DNA from: Lachnospiraceae bacterium
GTDB taxonomy: Bacteria > Bacillota > Clostridia > Lachnospirales > Lachnospiraceae
DNA: 64,000 bases
Direction of reading: 5' to 3'
NCBI GenBank assembly: GCA_030825115.1
Contig: JAPJQL010000005.1
Location: forward strand, 1-64,000
The stretch's first letter is position 1; every line of letters begins with the position of its first letter. Below are positions 15,910 to 23,952 of this stretch, piece by piece. The notes beneath the pieces are model-generated. The model was not told the origin of the DNA. It saw nothing but the letters and a program-made list of their open reading frames with translations, and did no database searches. The translations under genes and the position numbers were made by a program.

Positions 15910-16209
15910 ATGAGATTGATTGATGCGGATGCGTTGTTAGAAAAATTACGTGGGGACATATCTGTTGACGTGACACCAGCGTTGGAGGATGCGATTAACT
16001 TGTTTCCGACAACATCGGAAAAGGTCATGAAAGCGTATTTCAAGGTTGAAAACTGGTTGTATGGCGATGGTGAGAAGAAGCCGGTAGAGATTCAGAGCGC
16101 AATGCTATGGGGAGCACTGATGGTGGCACATAACCACGGTGACATTGATTGGAATACCATGCTGGGACTGTACGGCGAATTTATGAGCAAGAAGATGGAT
16201 TTGCGTTAG
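15910..16209 (+). CDS. Hypothetical protein with MRLIDADAL N-terminus
   Basis: 99 residues with AAGGAGAAACGAA before ATG. The N-terminal signature MRLIDADALLEKL is very common in small proteins encoded in Firmicutes prophages. The C-terminal half (WLYGDGEKKPVEIQSAMLWGAL) is compact and aromatic. Function not known. Confidence 0.7.
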   Translation: MRLIDADALLEKLRGDISVDVTPALEDAINLFPTTSEKVMKAYFKVENWLYGDGEKKPVEIQSAMLWGALMVAHNHGDIDWNTMLGLYGEFMSKKMDLR

Positions 16210-16250
16210 TTCTGGAAACTGAAAGTTTCGTAGCGAAGAAAGGAGACGCA

Positions 16251-16442
16251 TTGAGGAAGCAAAAGAAACAACACGCGGAAGTGCTGCAGAAACAGCAGGC
16301 GATGGCTGCGAAGGTGGAGATGATGCTGCGGGAGCCGCCGCCGAAGACCTGGAGCGCACGGATGCCGGCGTACTGCTTCACGGAGCTGTGCCCGGATTGG
16401 GAGCTGCGGAGGTATCCGGCGGATGTGAAACGGCGGAGATAA
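16251..16442 (+). CDS. Small basic hypothetical protein
   Basis: 63 residues from TTG, AAAGGAG 5 bases upstream. Basic, Gln-rich N-terminus followed by a conserved-looking WSARMPAYCFTELCPDW segment. An upstream in-frame ATG lies inside the previous gene without a ribosome binding site. No family recognised. Confidence 0.55.
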   Translation: MRKQKKQHAEVLQKQQAMAAKVEMMLREPPPKTWSARMPAYCFTELCPDWELRRYPADVKRRR

Positions 16443-16463
16443 TGACAGAGGGGAGGGATACCG

Positions 16464-16889
16464 GTGGACAAGGCAATACTTGAACAGTACATAGACGCAT
16501 GCGAGCTGATCAAGGAGACGGAGGCAGATATCCGGCGGGTCAAGAAGCAGCGCAAGACCATCCTGCAGGATCGGGTGCATGGGTCAATGCATGATTTTCC
16601 CTATGCGGCGCAGAGCTTCAAGATCCAGGGGATGGCATATTCTGTCGTGAGCGATCCGGGTGCACTGGAGGCTTATGAGCGGATTCTGGAGGAGCGCAAG
16701 GCACGGGCAGAGGAGATTAAGGTGCAGGTGGAGGCGTGGCTGAACACGGTGCCGCAGAGGATGCAGAGGATTATCCGGTTTAAGTTCTTCGAGGGACTAT
16801 CATGGGGTGAAGTGGCGGTTCGCATCGGACGAAAAGCCACAGCGGACGGCGTGAGGATGGAATTTGCAAATTTTATGAAAGTGTCATAA
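16464..16889 (+). CDS. Sigma-70 region 4-like late transcription regulator
   Basis: 141 residues from GTG with GGGAGGG. The N-terminal coiled coil (LIKETEADIRRVKKQRKTIL) and C-terminal helix-turn-helix (RIIRFKFFEGLSWGEVAVRIG) match the DUF1492/ArpU/RinA-type phage regulators that switch on packaging and structural genes. It is the last gene before the terminase region, exactly where such regulators sit. Confidence 0.8.
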   Translation: MDKAILEQYIDACELIKETEADIRRVKKQRKTILQDRVHGSMHDFPYAAQSFKIQGMAYSVVSDPGALEAYERILEERKARAEEIKVQVEAWLNTVPQRMQRIIRFKFFEGLSWGEVAVRIGRKATADGVRMEFANFMKVS

Positions 16890-16929
16890 ATTATTTCGTA
16901 TTTTTCGCATTTTTCGTTTTGGAAATGTT

Positions 16930-17096
16930 ATAGTATAGACTGGAAGTACTGAAAAGTGCTTCCGTATCCTCCCAAGTTGAACATATACCCTACGGCAGCC
17001 GGATGTCACAGTCCGGTTGCTGATTGCGGAGCATACCATCAATGGCAGATGGACAGGGTCGCGCCCTGGGTTTCGGTTCGATTCCGGATGCTGCGC
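16930..17096 (+). ncRNA. Structured region with a tRNA-like fold
   Basis: The 323 bp from 16890 to 17212 contain no convincing gene. They hold a GGAAGTAC/GTGCTTCC hairpin (about 16940-16963), a strong hairpin of about 9 bp GCAGCCGGA/TCCGGTTGC (16993-17020), and a tRNA-like unit (17027-17096). The tRNA-like unit has CGGAGCA/TGCTGCG acceptor, CCAT/ATGG D-stem, CAGG/CCTG anticodon stem with loop GTCGCGC, and a perfect TTCGATT T-loop. One acceptor mismatch, a 4-bp anticodon stem and a very short variable loop argue against a normal tRNA. Confidence 0.4.
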
Positions 17097-17212
17097 TTGT
17101 AGATGCTTTGGTCATGCTATCAACAAGATGAAGAATGCACCACGGTATCTTTTTCTTTTATCCTCTTTGTTTTTGGGTTGAAGTTTGGTGTATAATAAAG
17201 ACAGGAGGATAA

Positions 17213-17392
17213 ATGATGGAGATAATAATGGATTTAATGAATGAAAGCATGAAGATACAGGAGAGTTATAGGAAATTACAAAAAGAGGTCGAAGAACCAC
17301 TGACAAGCTTAATACAAGAAAAGATTGATGCTGAATATGATTTACAGAGCAAGCTCATGGAGATGATGCGAGCAAATATTCAAGACCTTTGA
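17213..17392 (+). CDS. Small coiled-coil protein
   Basis: 59 residues; ATGATG start after AGGAGG and a TATAAT box at 17191-17196. Almost entirely charged helix (LQKEVEEPLTSLIQEKIDAEYD). It stands alone with its own promoter and a terminator directly after it. Function unknown. Confidence 0.6.
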   Translation: MMEIIMDLMNESMKIQESYRKLQKEVEEPLTSLIQEKIDAEYDLQSKLMEMMRANIQDL

Positions 17393-17394
17393 GG

Positions 17395-17418
17395 AGTCAC
17401 CCACCAGTGGCTTTTTTT
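17395..17418 (+). terminator. Terminator
   Basis: AGTCAC/GTGGCT stem with 6-nt loop followed by seven T, directly after the small coiled-coil gene. Confidence 0.75.
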
Positions 17419-17431
17419 CATACTCAAAACG

Positions 17432-17466
17432 AAAAAGAGGCGACGCCCACCGCGCTGCCTCTTTTT
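17432..17466. terminator. Bidirectional terminator
   Basis: A perfect 10-bp stem AAAAAGAGGC/GCCTCTTTTT around a 15-nt loop, with T runs usable on both strands. On the plus strand it backs up the preceding terminator. On the minus strand it could end an antisense RNA running under the small membrane-peptide gene. Confidence 0.75.
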
Positions 17467-17511
17467 CTATATCTCTGTATAAAAATATTTGCATAAATGA
17501 GAGAAAAACCA

Positions 17512-17540
17512 TTGACATACGGTGCACCATATGCTATAAT
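17512..17540 (+). promoter_or_regulatory. Consensus sigma-A promoter of small membrane peptide
   Basis: TTGACA, 17-bp spacer, TATAAT: a perfect consensus promoter. It lies 26 bp before the ATG of a 39-residue membrane peptide. Such strength in a prophage is typical of constitutively expressed type I toxin genes or accessory genes. Confidence 0.85.
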
Positions 17541-17565
17541 ATATACATAAGGAGGTGAGATACAG

Positions 17566-17685
17566 ATGAGGGGCGAGAGCCGAAAGAAAAAGCCCGATAG
17601 CAAATTCAAGACTTGGCTGGTCGGAATGCTAACGGACTTAGTAGTAGGAATCATCCTACTGATTGTATCAAAGCTACTGGAGTAG
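17566..17685 (+). CDS. Small membrane peptide, candidate type I toxin
   Basis: 39 residues. Basic, charged N-terminus (GESRKKKPDSKFK) then one hydrophobic helix (LVGMLTDLVVGIILLIVSKLL). AAGGAGGTGAG precedes ATG. Size, topology, perfect promoter and a possible opposing promoter just past its 3' end resemble TxpA/BsrG-type toxins of Bacillus prophages. A holin-like or superinfection-exclusion peptide is the main alternative. A GAGAGGGGC/GCCCTTCTC hairpin follows the stop. Confidence 0.6.
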   Translation: MRGESRKKKPDSKFKTWLVGMLTDLVVGIILLIVSKLLE

Positions 17686-17717
17686 CGGAGAGGGGCGCAA
17701 GCCCTTCTCTTGAAGAT

Positions 17718-17747
17718 AGTATAGCACACTCATCTGTAAAAAATCAA
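17718..17747 (-). promoter_or_regulatory. Possible antisense promoter opposing the small peptide gene
   Basis: On the minus strand: TTGATT, 18-bp spacer, TATACT. A transcript from here would run back across the 3' end of the 39-residue peptide mRNA, as antitoxin RNAs do. Evidence is positional and by motif only. Confidence 0.4.
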
Positions 17748-17748
17748 T

Positions 17749-17853
17749 ATGTCAGAGATTTTAAAGTTCCTTGGTATCTTCTTTATCACCCTGGCGGTTG
17801 CCAAGCTGTGTATTGCTTTATACTGCAAGTGGAGGGATGATCGATGCCAGTAG
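17749..17853 (+). CDS. Small hydrophobic peptide
   Basis: 34 residues with a long hydrophobic core (LKFLGIFFITLAVAKLCIAL) ending in a Cys- and Arg-containing tail. No convincing ribosome binding site is seen. The 3' end overlaps the start of the next gene by 10 bp. Possibly real, since random frames are rarely this uniformly hydrophobic. Confidence 0.35.
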   Translation: MSEILKFLGIFFITLAVAKLCIALYCKWRDDRCQ

Positions 17854-18044
17854 GAGACCCGAAGCCGCAAACGGTTGCGACAAAGAAGTACGAAAAGAAA
17901 GTGGGATTTTTAAGTAAGTCCTATAAGCTTAAGCGAGATCTGGTTGACCAGTTCGCAGAGGCTTGCGACAAAGCTGGTGTGAGTCAGGCATCACAGCTCA
18001 CAAAAATGATGACGGCGTTCATTGAGGAGCAGAATAAGCAGTGA
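17844..18044 (+). CDS. Arc-type ribbon-helix-helix-like protein
   Basis: 66 residues. The basic N-terminus leads into VGFLSKSYKLKRDLVDQFAEA and GVSQASQLTKMM, the beta strand plus two helices of an Arc/MetJ-type DNA-binding protein. GGAGG precedes ATG. This small gene is regularly found before the terminase in Clostridia prophages. Its regulon is unknown. Confidence 0.7.
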   Translation: MPVGDPKPQTVATKKYEKKVGFLSKSYKLKRDLVDQFAEACDKAGVSQASQLTKMMTAFIEEQNKQ

Positions 18045-18050
18045 TACAGG

Positions 18051-18076
18051 GGCATCCGAGCAGTCGGGTGCCTTTT
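18051..18076 (+). terminator. Terminator
   Basis: GGCATCCGA/TCGGGTGCC stem (one wobble pair), 4-nt loop, followed by TTTT, after the ribbon-helix-helix gene and before the terminase gene. Confidence 0.75.
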
Positions 18077-18115
18077 ACTTGCAGAAATATTATAGCCAGA
18101 TAGGAAGGTGAGGTG

Positions 18116-19759
18116 ATGGCAAACAATGAAAACCTAAACGGACATGGATTTCATGAACGAACAGCGGAAGAACAGCGAGCAATTGCTATTGCTGGAGGAA
18201 AAGCATCAGGAGAAGCAAGAAGACGGAAAGCAGATTTCCGGAAGACGTTGAACATGCTCCTGACGGCGGAGATTGACAGCCCGGAATGGACTCCGGTCCT
18301 GGAAGCCCTGGGTCTTGACAGCACCCTGGAAAGTGCCGTGAATGCTGCCGTCATCAAGAAAGCACTGGCTGGGAACGTTAGGGCTTACGAGGCAATACGT
18401 GATACCCTGGGGCAGACGCTTAAGTCTGATCTGGATATCGAGGAGCAGCTGGCAAAGATAGTCCACCTGAAATCCCAGGCTAATGCATTACAACCGAATA
18501 CAGAAAACGACCAACCGGTCAAATACACGGGCATACCATCCAACATGGTGGCTCCGGTATTTGCTCCGGTTGTTTTTGATATACAGGAACATGGACATAC
18601 CGAGTATGTTTTCCCAGGTGGACGCGGTTCCACGAAATCATCCTTTATCAGCTTACAGATTATTGATCTCATCATGAACAATGACCAGATGCACGCGGTC
18701 GTTATGCGTCAGGTTGCGGACACGATGCGCGGTTCTGTATACCAGCAGATTCTGTGGGCGATTGAAGCCCTGGAGCTGTCAGAAGAATTCCATGCAACCG
18801 TCAGCCCCATGGAGATTACCCGAATCAGCACTGGCCAGAAGATCTATTTTCGCGGTGCGGATGACCCAGGTAAGGTCAAGTCCATCAAGGTGCCATTTGG
18901 ATACATCGGTATCCTATGGCTGGAGGAGCTTGACCAGTTCGTAGGACCGGAATCAGTCCGTAAGATTGAGCAGTCCGTTATCCGTGGCGGTGATGTGGCT
19001 TATATCTTCAAATCATTCAATCCGCCGAAGACTGCCAGCAACTGGGCTAATAAGTACATTAAGGTGCCCAAGGCTTCCAGACTGGTGACAGAGAGCAATT
19101 ATCTACAGGTACCGCCAAAGTGGCTCGGCAAGCCCTTCTTGGATGATGCGGAGTTCCTGAAGGAAACCAACCCGGATGCCTACGAGAATGAGTACATGGG
19201 TGTTGCCAATGGTAGCGGTGGCAGTGTATTTGATAATGTGACGATCTGTGAAATAACGGATGACGAGATAGCACAATTTGACCACATCTTGAACGGTGTT
19301 GACTGGGGCTGGTACCCGGATTTATATGCATTTGTGCGGACGAATTACGATCCGGCACGGCATACACTTTATATCTGGCAGGAGTATACCTGCAATAAGC
19401 AGAGCAACCGGCAGACGGCGGATAAATTGATAGAACTGGGCATCACCGGTAATGACCTGATTACATGCGACAGTGCAGAGGAGAAATCTGTGGGCGATTA
19501 TCGAGCATATGGCTTGCTTGCACGCGGAGCCGAGAAAGGACCAGGAAGCCGGGAGTATTCATTTAAGTGGCTTCAGTCCCTGAAAGAGATTGTGATTGAC
19601 AATGTACGGTGTCCAATCGCGGCTCAGGAGTTCATGGATTATGAATACGAGCGAGACAAGGAAGGTAATGTCATCAGCGGATATCCTGATGGGGACGATC
19701 ACTGTATCGATGCTACCAGGTACGCCACAAACCGGATCTGGAAGAAGAAAGGCCAGTAA
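18116..19759 (+). CDS. terL: Terminase large subunit with N-terminal small-subunit-like extension
   Basis: 547 residues. From about residue 160 a PBSX/SPP1-type large terminase is evident: Walker A FPGGRGSTKSSF, Walker B region IGILWLEELDQF, adenine motif MRQVADTMRGS, and a nuclease half with DWGWYPDLYAF and DGDDHCIDATRYA acidic clusters. The first 130 residues (HERTAEEQRAIAIAGGKASGEA, then a helical domain) resemble KGG-type or small-terminase N-domains and are extra compared with the usual length of about 420. No separate terS gene is seen upstream, so the two functions may be fused. Confidence 0.9.
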   Translation: MANNENLNGHGFHERTAEEQRAIAIAGGKASGEARRRKADFRKTLNMLLTAEIDSPEWTPVLEALGLDSTLESAVNAAVIKKALAGNVRAYEAIRDTLGQTLKSDLDIEEQLAKIVHLKSQANALQPNTENDQPVKYTGIPSNMVAPVFAPVVFDIQEHGHTEYVFPGGRGSTKSSFISLQIIDLIMNNDQMHAVVMRQVADTMRGSVYQQILWAIEALELSEEFHATVSPMEITRISTGQKIYFRGADDPGKVKSIKVPFGYIGILWLEELDQFVGPESVRKIEQSVIRGGDVAYIFKSFNPPKTASNWANKYIKVPKASRLVTESNYLQVPPKWLGKPFLDDAEFLKETNPDAYENEYMGVANGSGGSVFDNVTICEITDDEIAQFDHILNGVDWGWYPDLYAFVRTNYDPARHTLYIWQEYTCNKQSNRQTADKLIELGITGNDLITCDSAEEKSVGDYRAYGLLARGAEKGPGSREYSFKWLQSLKEIVIDNVRCPIAAQEFMDYEYERDKEGNVISGYPDGDDHCIDATRYATNRIWKKKGQ

Positions 19760-19775
19760 AGGCAGGTGAGATAGA

Positions 19776-21146
19776 TTGTTTGGAAAGATACTGAATGCAA
19801 TAAGAGGGGTGATAAGAAAGATGTTCCCAGCAAAGACACTGAAACAGGTGATAGGGCAAGATGTTGCGATATCGCAACGGATGATAGAGAGGATTGAACT
19901 GTGGGGGGCTATGTACCGGGGTCATTCGCCCTGGGTGGATGACCAGGTGGATTCCCTCCAGATTGAGCAGGGTATCTGCCGGGAATTTGCCAATGTCTGC
20001 CTGAATGAGATGGAGTCCAGCATCTCAATCGACCAGATGGATCGGGTATACCAGATGGCAATACGGGATCTGAATGAGAACCTGCAGGCGGGGATTGCAT
20101 ATGGCTCTTTCTGCATCAAGCCCTTGGGCGGTAGTGTGGTTGAGTATGTCACAGCTGACCGCTTCGTGCCGCTATCTTTTGATGCCCGTGGTCGCCTCAC
20201 CAGTGTGGTATTCATCCAGGTGAAACGGATTAGCGAGGATAACTTCTATCTTCGCTTGGAGTTCCACGAGTGGAATCAGGACCAGACACTGCGGATCCAA
20301 AACAAGGCATACCACACATCTAATCCAAGCAGTATAGGAAGCCCTGTTGAGCTGTCTGTCGTGGATGAGTGGGCGGCGCTCCCAGAGGATGTGATGTACC
20401 AAGGGGTTGAGAGGCCTGATTTCGGATATTACCGAAACCCTATCAAGAATGAGATTGATAACTCTGCCTGCGGGGTATCGGTTTTTGATTCTGCGATTAA
20501 CATGATCAAAAAGACAGATGTTCAGTTCGGGCGGCTTGACTGGGAGTTTGAGAGTGGGGAGCGCGCTGTACATGTGGACGCCACAGCCCTGCAGGCGGTA
20601 CCAGTACTGGACAACAAGAGAAAGGCCAAGTATGTGCTGCCTAAACTTAACAAGAGGCTGTATCGTGGTCTGAACCTTAGCAAGTCCAATGGGGAGGAAC
20701 TGTACCAGGAGTACAGCCCTGAGTTCCGGGACCAGAGCATCATCAATGGTCTGAATGCCTATTTGCGGCGGATTGAGTTTAATGTGTGTCTCTCATATGG
20801 CGACCTCTCTGATGTAAATGACGTAGACAAGACCGCCACGGAAGCCAAGATAGCCAAAAAGCGAAAGTACAACATGGTCAAGGCTATCCAGTCAAACTTA
20901 AAGGACTGCCTGGAGGACTTGGCATATGCCCTGGCTTTTTATAATGGCATGACTAAGAGTGGTTATGAATTCCTGTGCACGTTTAAGGACAGCATCCTGG
21001 TGGATGAGGAAGAAGAACGGCAGCAGGACAGGCAGGACGTGGCAATGGGCGTGCTTAATTTATGGGAATATAGAATGAAGTGGTATGGGGAAACAGAAGA
21101 AGAGGCAAAGCGGAATTTGCCAGAACCAGCATTGACAGAGGAGTGA
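19776..21146 (+). CDS. Phage portal protein, SPP1 Gp6-like
   Basis: 456 residues from TTG with AGGTGAG. Position directly after the terminase and features such as MAIRDLNENLQAGIAYGSFCIKP and the long C-terminal helical stretch with ATEAKIAKKRKYN match the SPP1/phi105 portal family, the dodecameric ring through which DNA passes. The 14-bp palindrome TTGCGATATCGCAA lies inside its coding sequence (19864-19877). Confidence 0.88.
   Translation: MFGKILNAIRGVIRKMFPAKTLKQVIGQDVAISQRMIERIELWGAMYRGHSPWVDDQVDSLQIEQGICREFANVCLNEMESSISIDQMDRVYQMAIRDLNENLQAGIAYGSFCIKPLGGSVVEYVTADRFVPLSFDARGRLTSVVFIQVKRISEDNFYLRLEFHEWNQDQTLRIQNKAYHTSNPSSIGSPVELSVVDEWAALPEDVMYQGVERPDFGYYRNPIKNEIDNSACGVSVFDSAINMIKKTDVQFGRLDWEFESGERAVHVDATALQAVPVLDNKRKAKYVLPKLNKRLYRGLNLSKSNGEELYQEYSPEFRDQSIINGLNAYLRRIEFNVCLSYGDLSDVNDVDKTATEAKIAKKRKYNMVKAIQSNLKDCLEDLAYALAFYNGMTKSGYEFLCTFKDSILVDEEEERQQDRQDVAMGVLNLWEYRMKWYGETEEEAKRNLPEPALTEE
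19864..19877. promoter_or_regulatory. Palindrome TTGCGATATCGCAA within portal gene
   Basis: A second exact copy of the palindrome found upstream of int. Being inside a gene, it may act at a distance (a stoperator-like or organising site) rather than as a promoter operator. Confidence 0.4.
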
Positions 21147-21151
21147 TGTAG

Positions 21152-22927
21152 ATGACGCCGGAAGAACTGGAGAAGCTTCCCAAACCGATTGAGCGCATCA
21201 TGACGGCGCTTGAACTGTCCATCATGGACGAAATCGTACAGCGTATCAAGGTAGCTGCACAGATTACGCCGGTAACTGACTGGATGCTGAACCGGTTGGT
21301 TGCTATCGGTGAGAGTAAGTCCAGGATTAAGCGCCTGATTGGGAATGCCATTATAGATGCCGACCTGCAGGTGGATGACATATTTAAACGTGCAGCACAG
21401 TCCGATTATATTCGCAATAAGGAAATCTATGAGGCGGCGGGAAAGGATTATCTGCCATACGAGGATAACCAATGGCTACAACAGGTCGTAGATGCTGCCA
21501 GGAGGCAGACCAAGGACGACCTGAGGCCGTTTGAAAACATCACCCAGACGACAGGCTTTAATGTGCCGATGGGCGAAGGCAAGAAGGTATTCACGCCGCT
21601 ATCTGAATACCTGGAGCGCAGCCTGGACAAGGCTATGCTGGGAATCACCACTGGCACCAGGACATACAGCCAGGCCATAGGCGAGGTGATCGACGAGATG
21701 ACGGCCAGCGGCATCCGGACGGTGGACTATGCTTCTGGGAAGTCTGACCGAATCGAAGTGGCTGCCCGGCGTGCGGTGATGACCGGTGTCGCTCAGATGA
21801 CGAAGCAGGTCAGTGATAAGAACGCTGAGCAGCTGGGGACGGACCACTGGGAGGTGGATTGGCACATGGGCGCCAGGAACACCGGGACAGGGTATCTTAA
21901 CCACCAGAGCTGGCAGGGTAAGGTATATAGCACTGTTGAGATGCACAGCGTCTGTGGAGAGGGTGAAATGCTTGGATTTGCAGGAATTAACTGCTACCAT
22001 ATCAAATTTCCGTTTCTTCCTGGCATCAGCAAGCGCAAGTATACGGATGAATGGCTGGAGGAGCAGAACCGGCGGGAGAATGAAAAGAAGATTTTTCGAG
22101 GAAAGGAGTTCGATGTATATGGTGCATTGCAACATCAGCGGAAGTTGGAACGGACCATCCGGAAGCAGAAACAGGATGTGAAGCTTTTGGAGAGCGGCGG
22201 GGCTGACCAGGAGGATATCAATGCTGCAAAGTGCCGGTTGCGGCTGACTAACAAAACATATACCGAGTTTTCTAAGGAAATGGGGCTGAGGCAGCAGAGG
22301 GAGCGGTTAAAAGTACCCGATATGGCATCCGGCGCACATGAGGCAGTTAGAAATACCAATACGCCGGTGCAGTTCAATCCGCAATATGATTATAGTGTCA
22401 ATCTGAAAGGCTACTCAAAAGAAGTAAATGCTGGGCTGTCAGAAGCGATACGTAATGTTGCTGAGAAAGGCGGAATGGATGGCTGTGAACACATGAACCT
22501 TGTCAACTTAAAGACAGGCATGGTTGAGTATTATGAAACAAATGGGGAGCCAAATGAAGTAGGGTATAAGTTTTGGAAATACCTTGACCGGCATCCTGAC
22601 GGGCAGTATGCGTTTGTACATAACCACAATACGGACAGTTCTTTTTCGGAGATGGACATCAGGACTCTTTTGACAACAAAGGAGATTCCTGTTATGATAG
22701 CGGTAAGGAACGATGCAGTGAAGTATATCGCGGAAAGGCAGGGAGAGGCACAGAAATTTGGACTGTTTGACGACCTCTATCAGGATGAGATAGAAGCTAT
22801 GAATAAACAGGTTAGAGATGGGAGGATGTCTCTGGCAGAACGCGGCTTGCAAAGGGAACTCATGATTGTTGAGAATCTTATCAGAGACTATACGAAAGGG
22901 CTGGTTGAGATTGATGGAAGAAAATAA
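21152..22927 (+). CDS. Minor capsid protein with C-terminal JAB/MPN-like domain
   Basis: 591 residues. The first 330 match the phage minor capsid 2 / SPP1 Gp7-like head protein (TTGTRTYSQAIGEVIDEM, ARRAVMTGVAQMT, HWEVDWHMGARNTGTGYLNHQ). After a coiled-coil linker, residues about 400-560 form a separate domain with AFVHNHNTDSSFSEMDI, which fits the HxH...S...D metal motif of JAB/MPN peptidases. Such C-terminal cargo domains on minor head proteins may be delivered with the DNA. Follows the portal gene by 5 bp. Confidence 0.82.
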   Translation: MTPEELEKLPKPIERIMTALELSIMDEIVQRIKVAAQITPVTDWMLNRLVAIGESKSRIKRLIGNAIIDADLQVDDIFKRAAQSDYIRNKEIYEAAGKDYLPYEDNQWLQQVVDAARRQTKDDLRPFENITQTTGFNVPMGEGKKVFTPLSEYLERSLDKAMLGITTGTRTYSQAIGEVIDEMTASGIRTVDYASGKSDRIEVAARRAVMTGVAQMTKQVSDKNAEQLGTDHWEVDWHMGARNTGTGYLNHQSWQGKVYSTVEMHSVCGEGEMLGFAGINCYHIKFPFLPGISKRKYTDEWLEEQNRRENEKKIFRGKEFDVYGALQHQRKLERTIRKQKQDVKLLESGGADQEDINAAKCRLRLTNKTYTEFSKEMGLRQQRERLKVPDMASGAHEAVRNTNTPVQFNPQYDYSVNLKGYSKEVNAGLSEAIRNVAEKGGMDGCEHMNLVNLKTGMVEYYETNGEPNEVGYKFWKYLDRHPDGQYAFVHNHNTDSSFSEMDIRTLLTTKEIPVMIAVRNDAVKYIAERQGEAQKFGLFDDLYQDEIEAMNKQVRDGRMSLAERGLQRELMIVENLIRDYTKGLVEIDGRK

Positions 22928-23099
22928 AGGGTGGGCAACGTCTACGCTGAAAGAAGTGCCTTTCTGGCGTGATGATATGCAGCCGGAGGAATATGACAGG
23001 GAACGGGAGTACCTTGCTAAAAACTGGCACATGGTTCGGGAAGGTACTTACGTCCCATTATGGAAACAGAGAAAAGAGAGAAGTAAAGCATCTGAGTGA
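22914..23099 (+). CDS. Small hypothetical protein after minor capsid gene
   Basis: 61 residues. Acidic, aromatic (VPFWRDDMQPEEYDREREYL), overlapping the end of the minor capsid gene by 14 bp. If the JAB-like domain is an effector, this could be its partner or immunity protein; that is speculation from position only. Confidence 0.55.
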   Translation: MEENKGWATSTLKEVPFWRDDMQPEEYDREREYLAKNWHMVREGTYVPLWKQRKERSKASE

Positions 23100-23120
23100 T
23101 CAGGTGCTTTTATTATGCCA

Positions 23121-23134
23121 TTGTGACATCGCAA
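23121..23134. promoter_or_regulatory. Imperfect copy of the 14-bp palindrome
   Basis: TTGTGACATCGCAA, 12 of 14 matches to TTGCGATATCGCAA, in the short intergenic gap upstream of a 37-residue gene. Confidence 0.35.
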
Positions 23135-23150
23135 TAGGAAGGAGGCAGTT

Positions 23151-23264
23151 ATGTTTAAATGGTTGAGGCAAAGGTTCTGCCGCCACAGCTACCGTAAACA
23201 CTGGAGCCGGGCATCCGGCGGGTATGTGAGACGATGTACGAAATGCAATAAGATTGTGGAATAG
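23151..23264 (+). CDS. Mini zinc-ribbon protein
   Basis: 37 residues, very basic; FCRHSY and CTKCNK supply a C/H...CxxC metal site. GGAAGGAGG precedes ATG. Short proteins of this form occur next to phage head genes. Function unknown. Confidence 0.55.
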   Translation: MFKWLRQRFCRHSYRKHWSRASGGYVRRCTKCNKIVE

Positions 23265-23265
23265 G

Positions 23266-23294
23266 CACGCAGGTTATCCTGGCGTGTTATTTTT
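23266..23294 (+). terminator. Terminator-like hairpin
   Basis: CACGCAGG/CCT-GGCGTG stem with one bulge and a TTAT loop, followed by TTATTTTTAT. It separates the connector genes from the scaffold/capsid operon. Confidence 0.55.
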
Positions 23295-23377
23295 ATACTT
23301 AAAATTGCCCGGTACGGCGTAAAACTGCCGATGCAAGGGACGCGACCCCGTAAAAAGCGTAGCAGGAAAGGAGTTGT

Positions 23378-23932
23378 ATGAAACGTAAATTTTTAGAGGA
23401 AATGGGGCTGACCAAAGAACAGGTGGACAGCATCATGGCTGAAAACGGGACAGACATTGAGGCTGCTAAGGGAGAACTGGAACAGACTAAGGCAGAACTG
23501 GAGCAAGCTAAGTCACAGCTTCAGGAAGCCAATACCACGATTGACGGATTCAAGGACTATGACCAGGTGAAGAGCCAGGTAGAGGAGTACAAGACAAAGT
23601 ACGAGACTTCAAAAGCTGAGTATGAGACCAAGATCGCAGACATGCAGTTTGGCACTTCCCTGGAAGCGGCCATCACCGCAGCTGGCGGGCGTAATGCGAA
23701 AGCTATTAAGGCATTGCTCGACGTTGATGCATTGAAAGCCAGTAAGGACCAGACGGCCGATATTAAGGCTGCAATCGAGGCGTGCCAGAAGGATAACGGG
23801 TATCTTTTCGGTGCCAATGAACCTATTAACAATCCGGTAGGCCCTACCGGCGGAGCGGGGGCGGGAGGTATTGACTCCAACACTGTGGCACTCCGTGCGG
23901 CAATGGGACTTCCGGCAGAAACAGCAAAATAA
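23378..23932 (+). CDS. Capsid scaffolding protein (GP20-like)
   Basis: 184 residues. Long coiled coil (about 30-90; repeated ELEQ/KAELEQ units) followed by a helical C-terminal domain with GGRNAKAIKALLD, as in phage minor structural protein GP20, the scaffold of Gram-positive siphoviruses. AAAGGAG precedes ATG. Immediately upstream of the major capsid gene, as expected. Confidence 0.88.
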   Translation: MKRKFLEEMGLTKEQVDSIMAENGTDIEAAKGELEQTKAELEQAKSQLQEANTTIDGFKDYDQVKSQVEEYKTKYETSKAEYETKIADMQFGTSLEAAITAAGGRNAKAIKALLDVDALKASKDQTADIKAAIEACQKDNGYLFGANEPINNPVGPTGGAGAGGIDSNTVALRAAMGLPAETAK

Positions 23933-23952
23933 GAAAGATGAGGTAAAAGAAT

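Noticed and set aside
17027..17096. Functional tRNA-Ala (CGC)
   Set aside because: Acceptor mismatch, 4-bp anticodon stem, very short variable loop and lack of the usual alanine acceptor identity make a working tRNA unlikely; kept only as a tRNA-like element.
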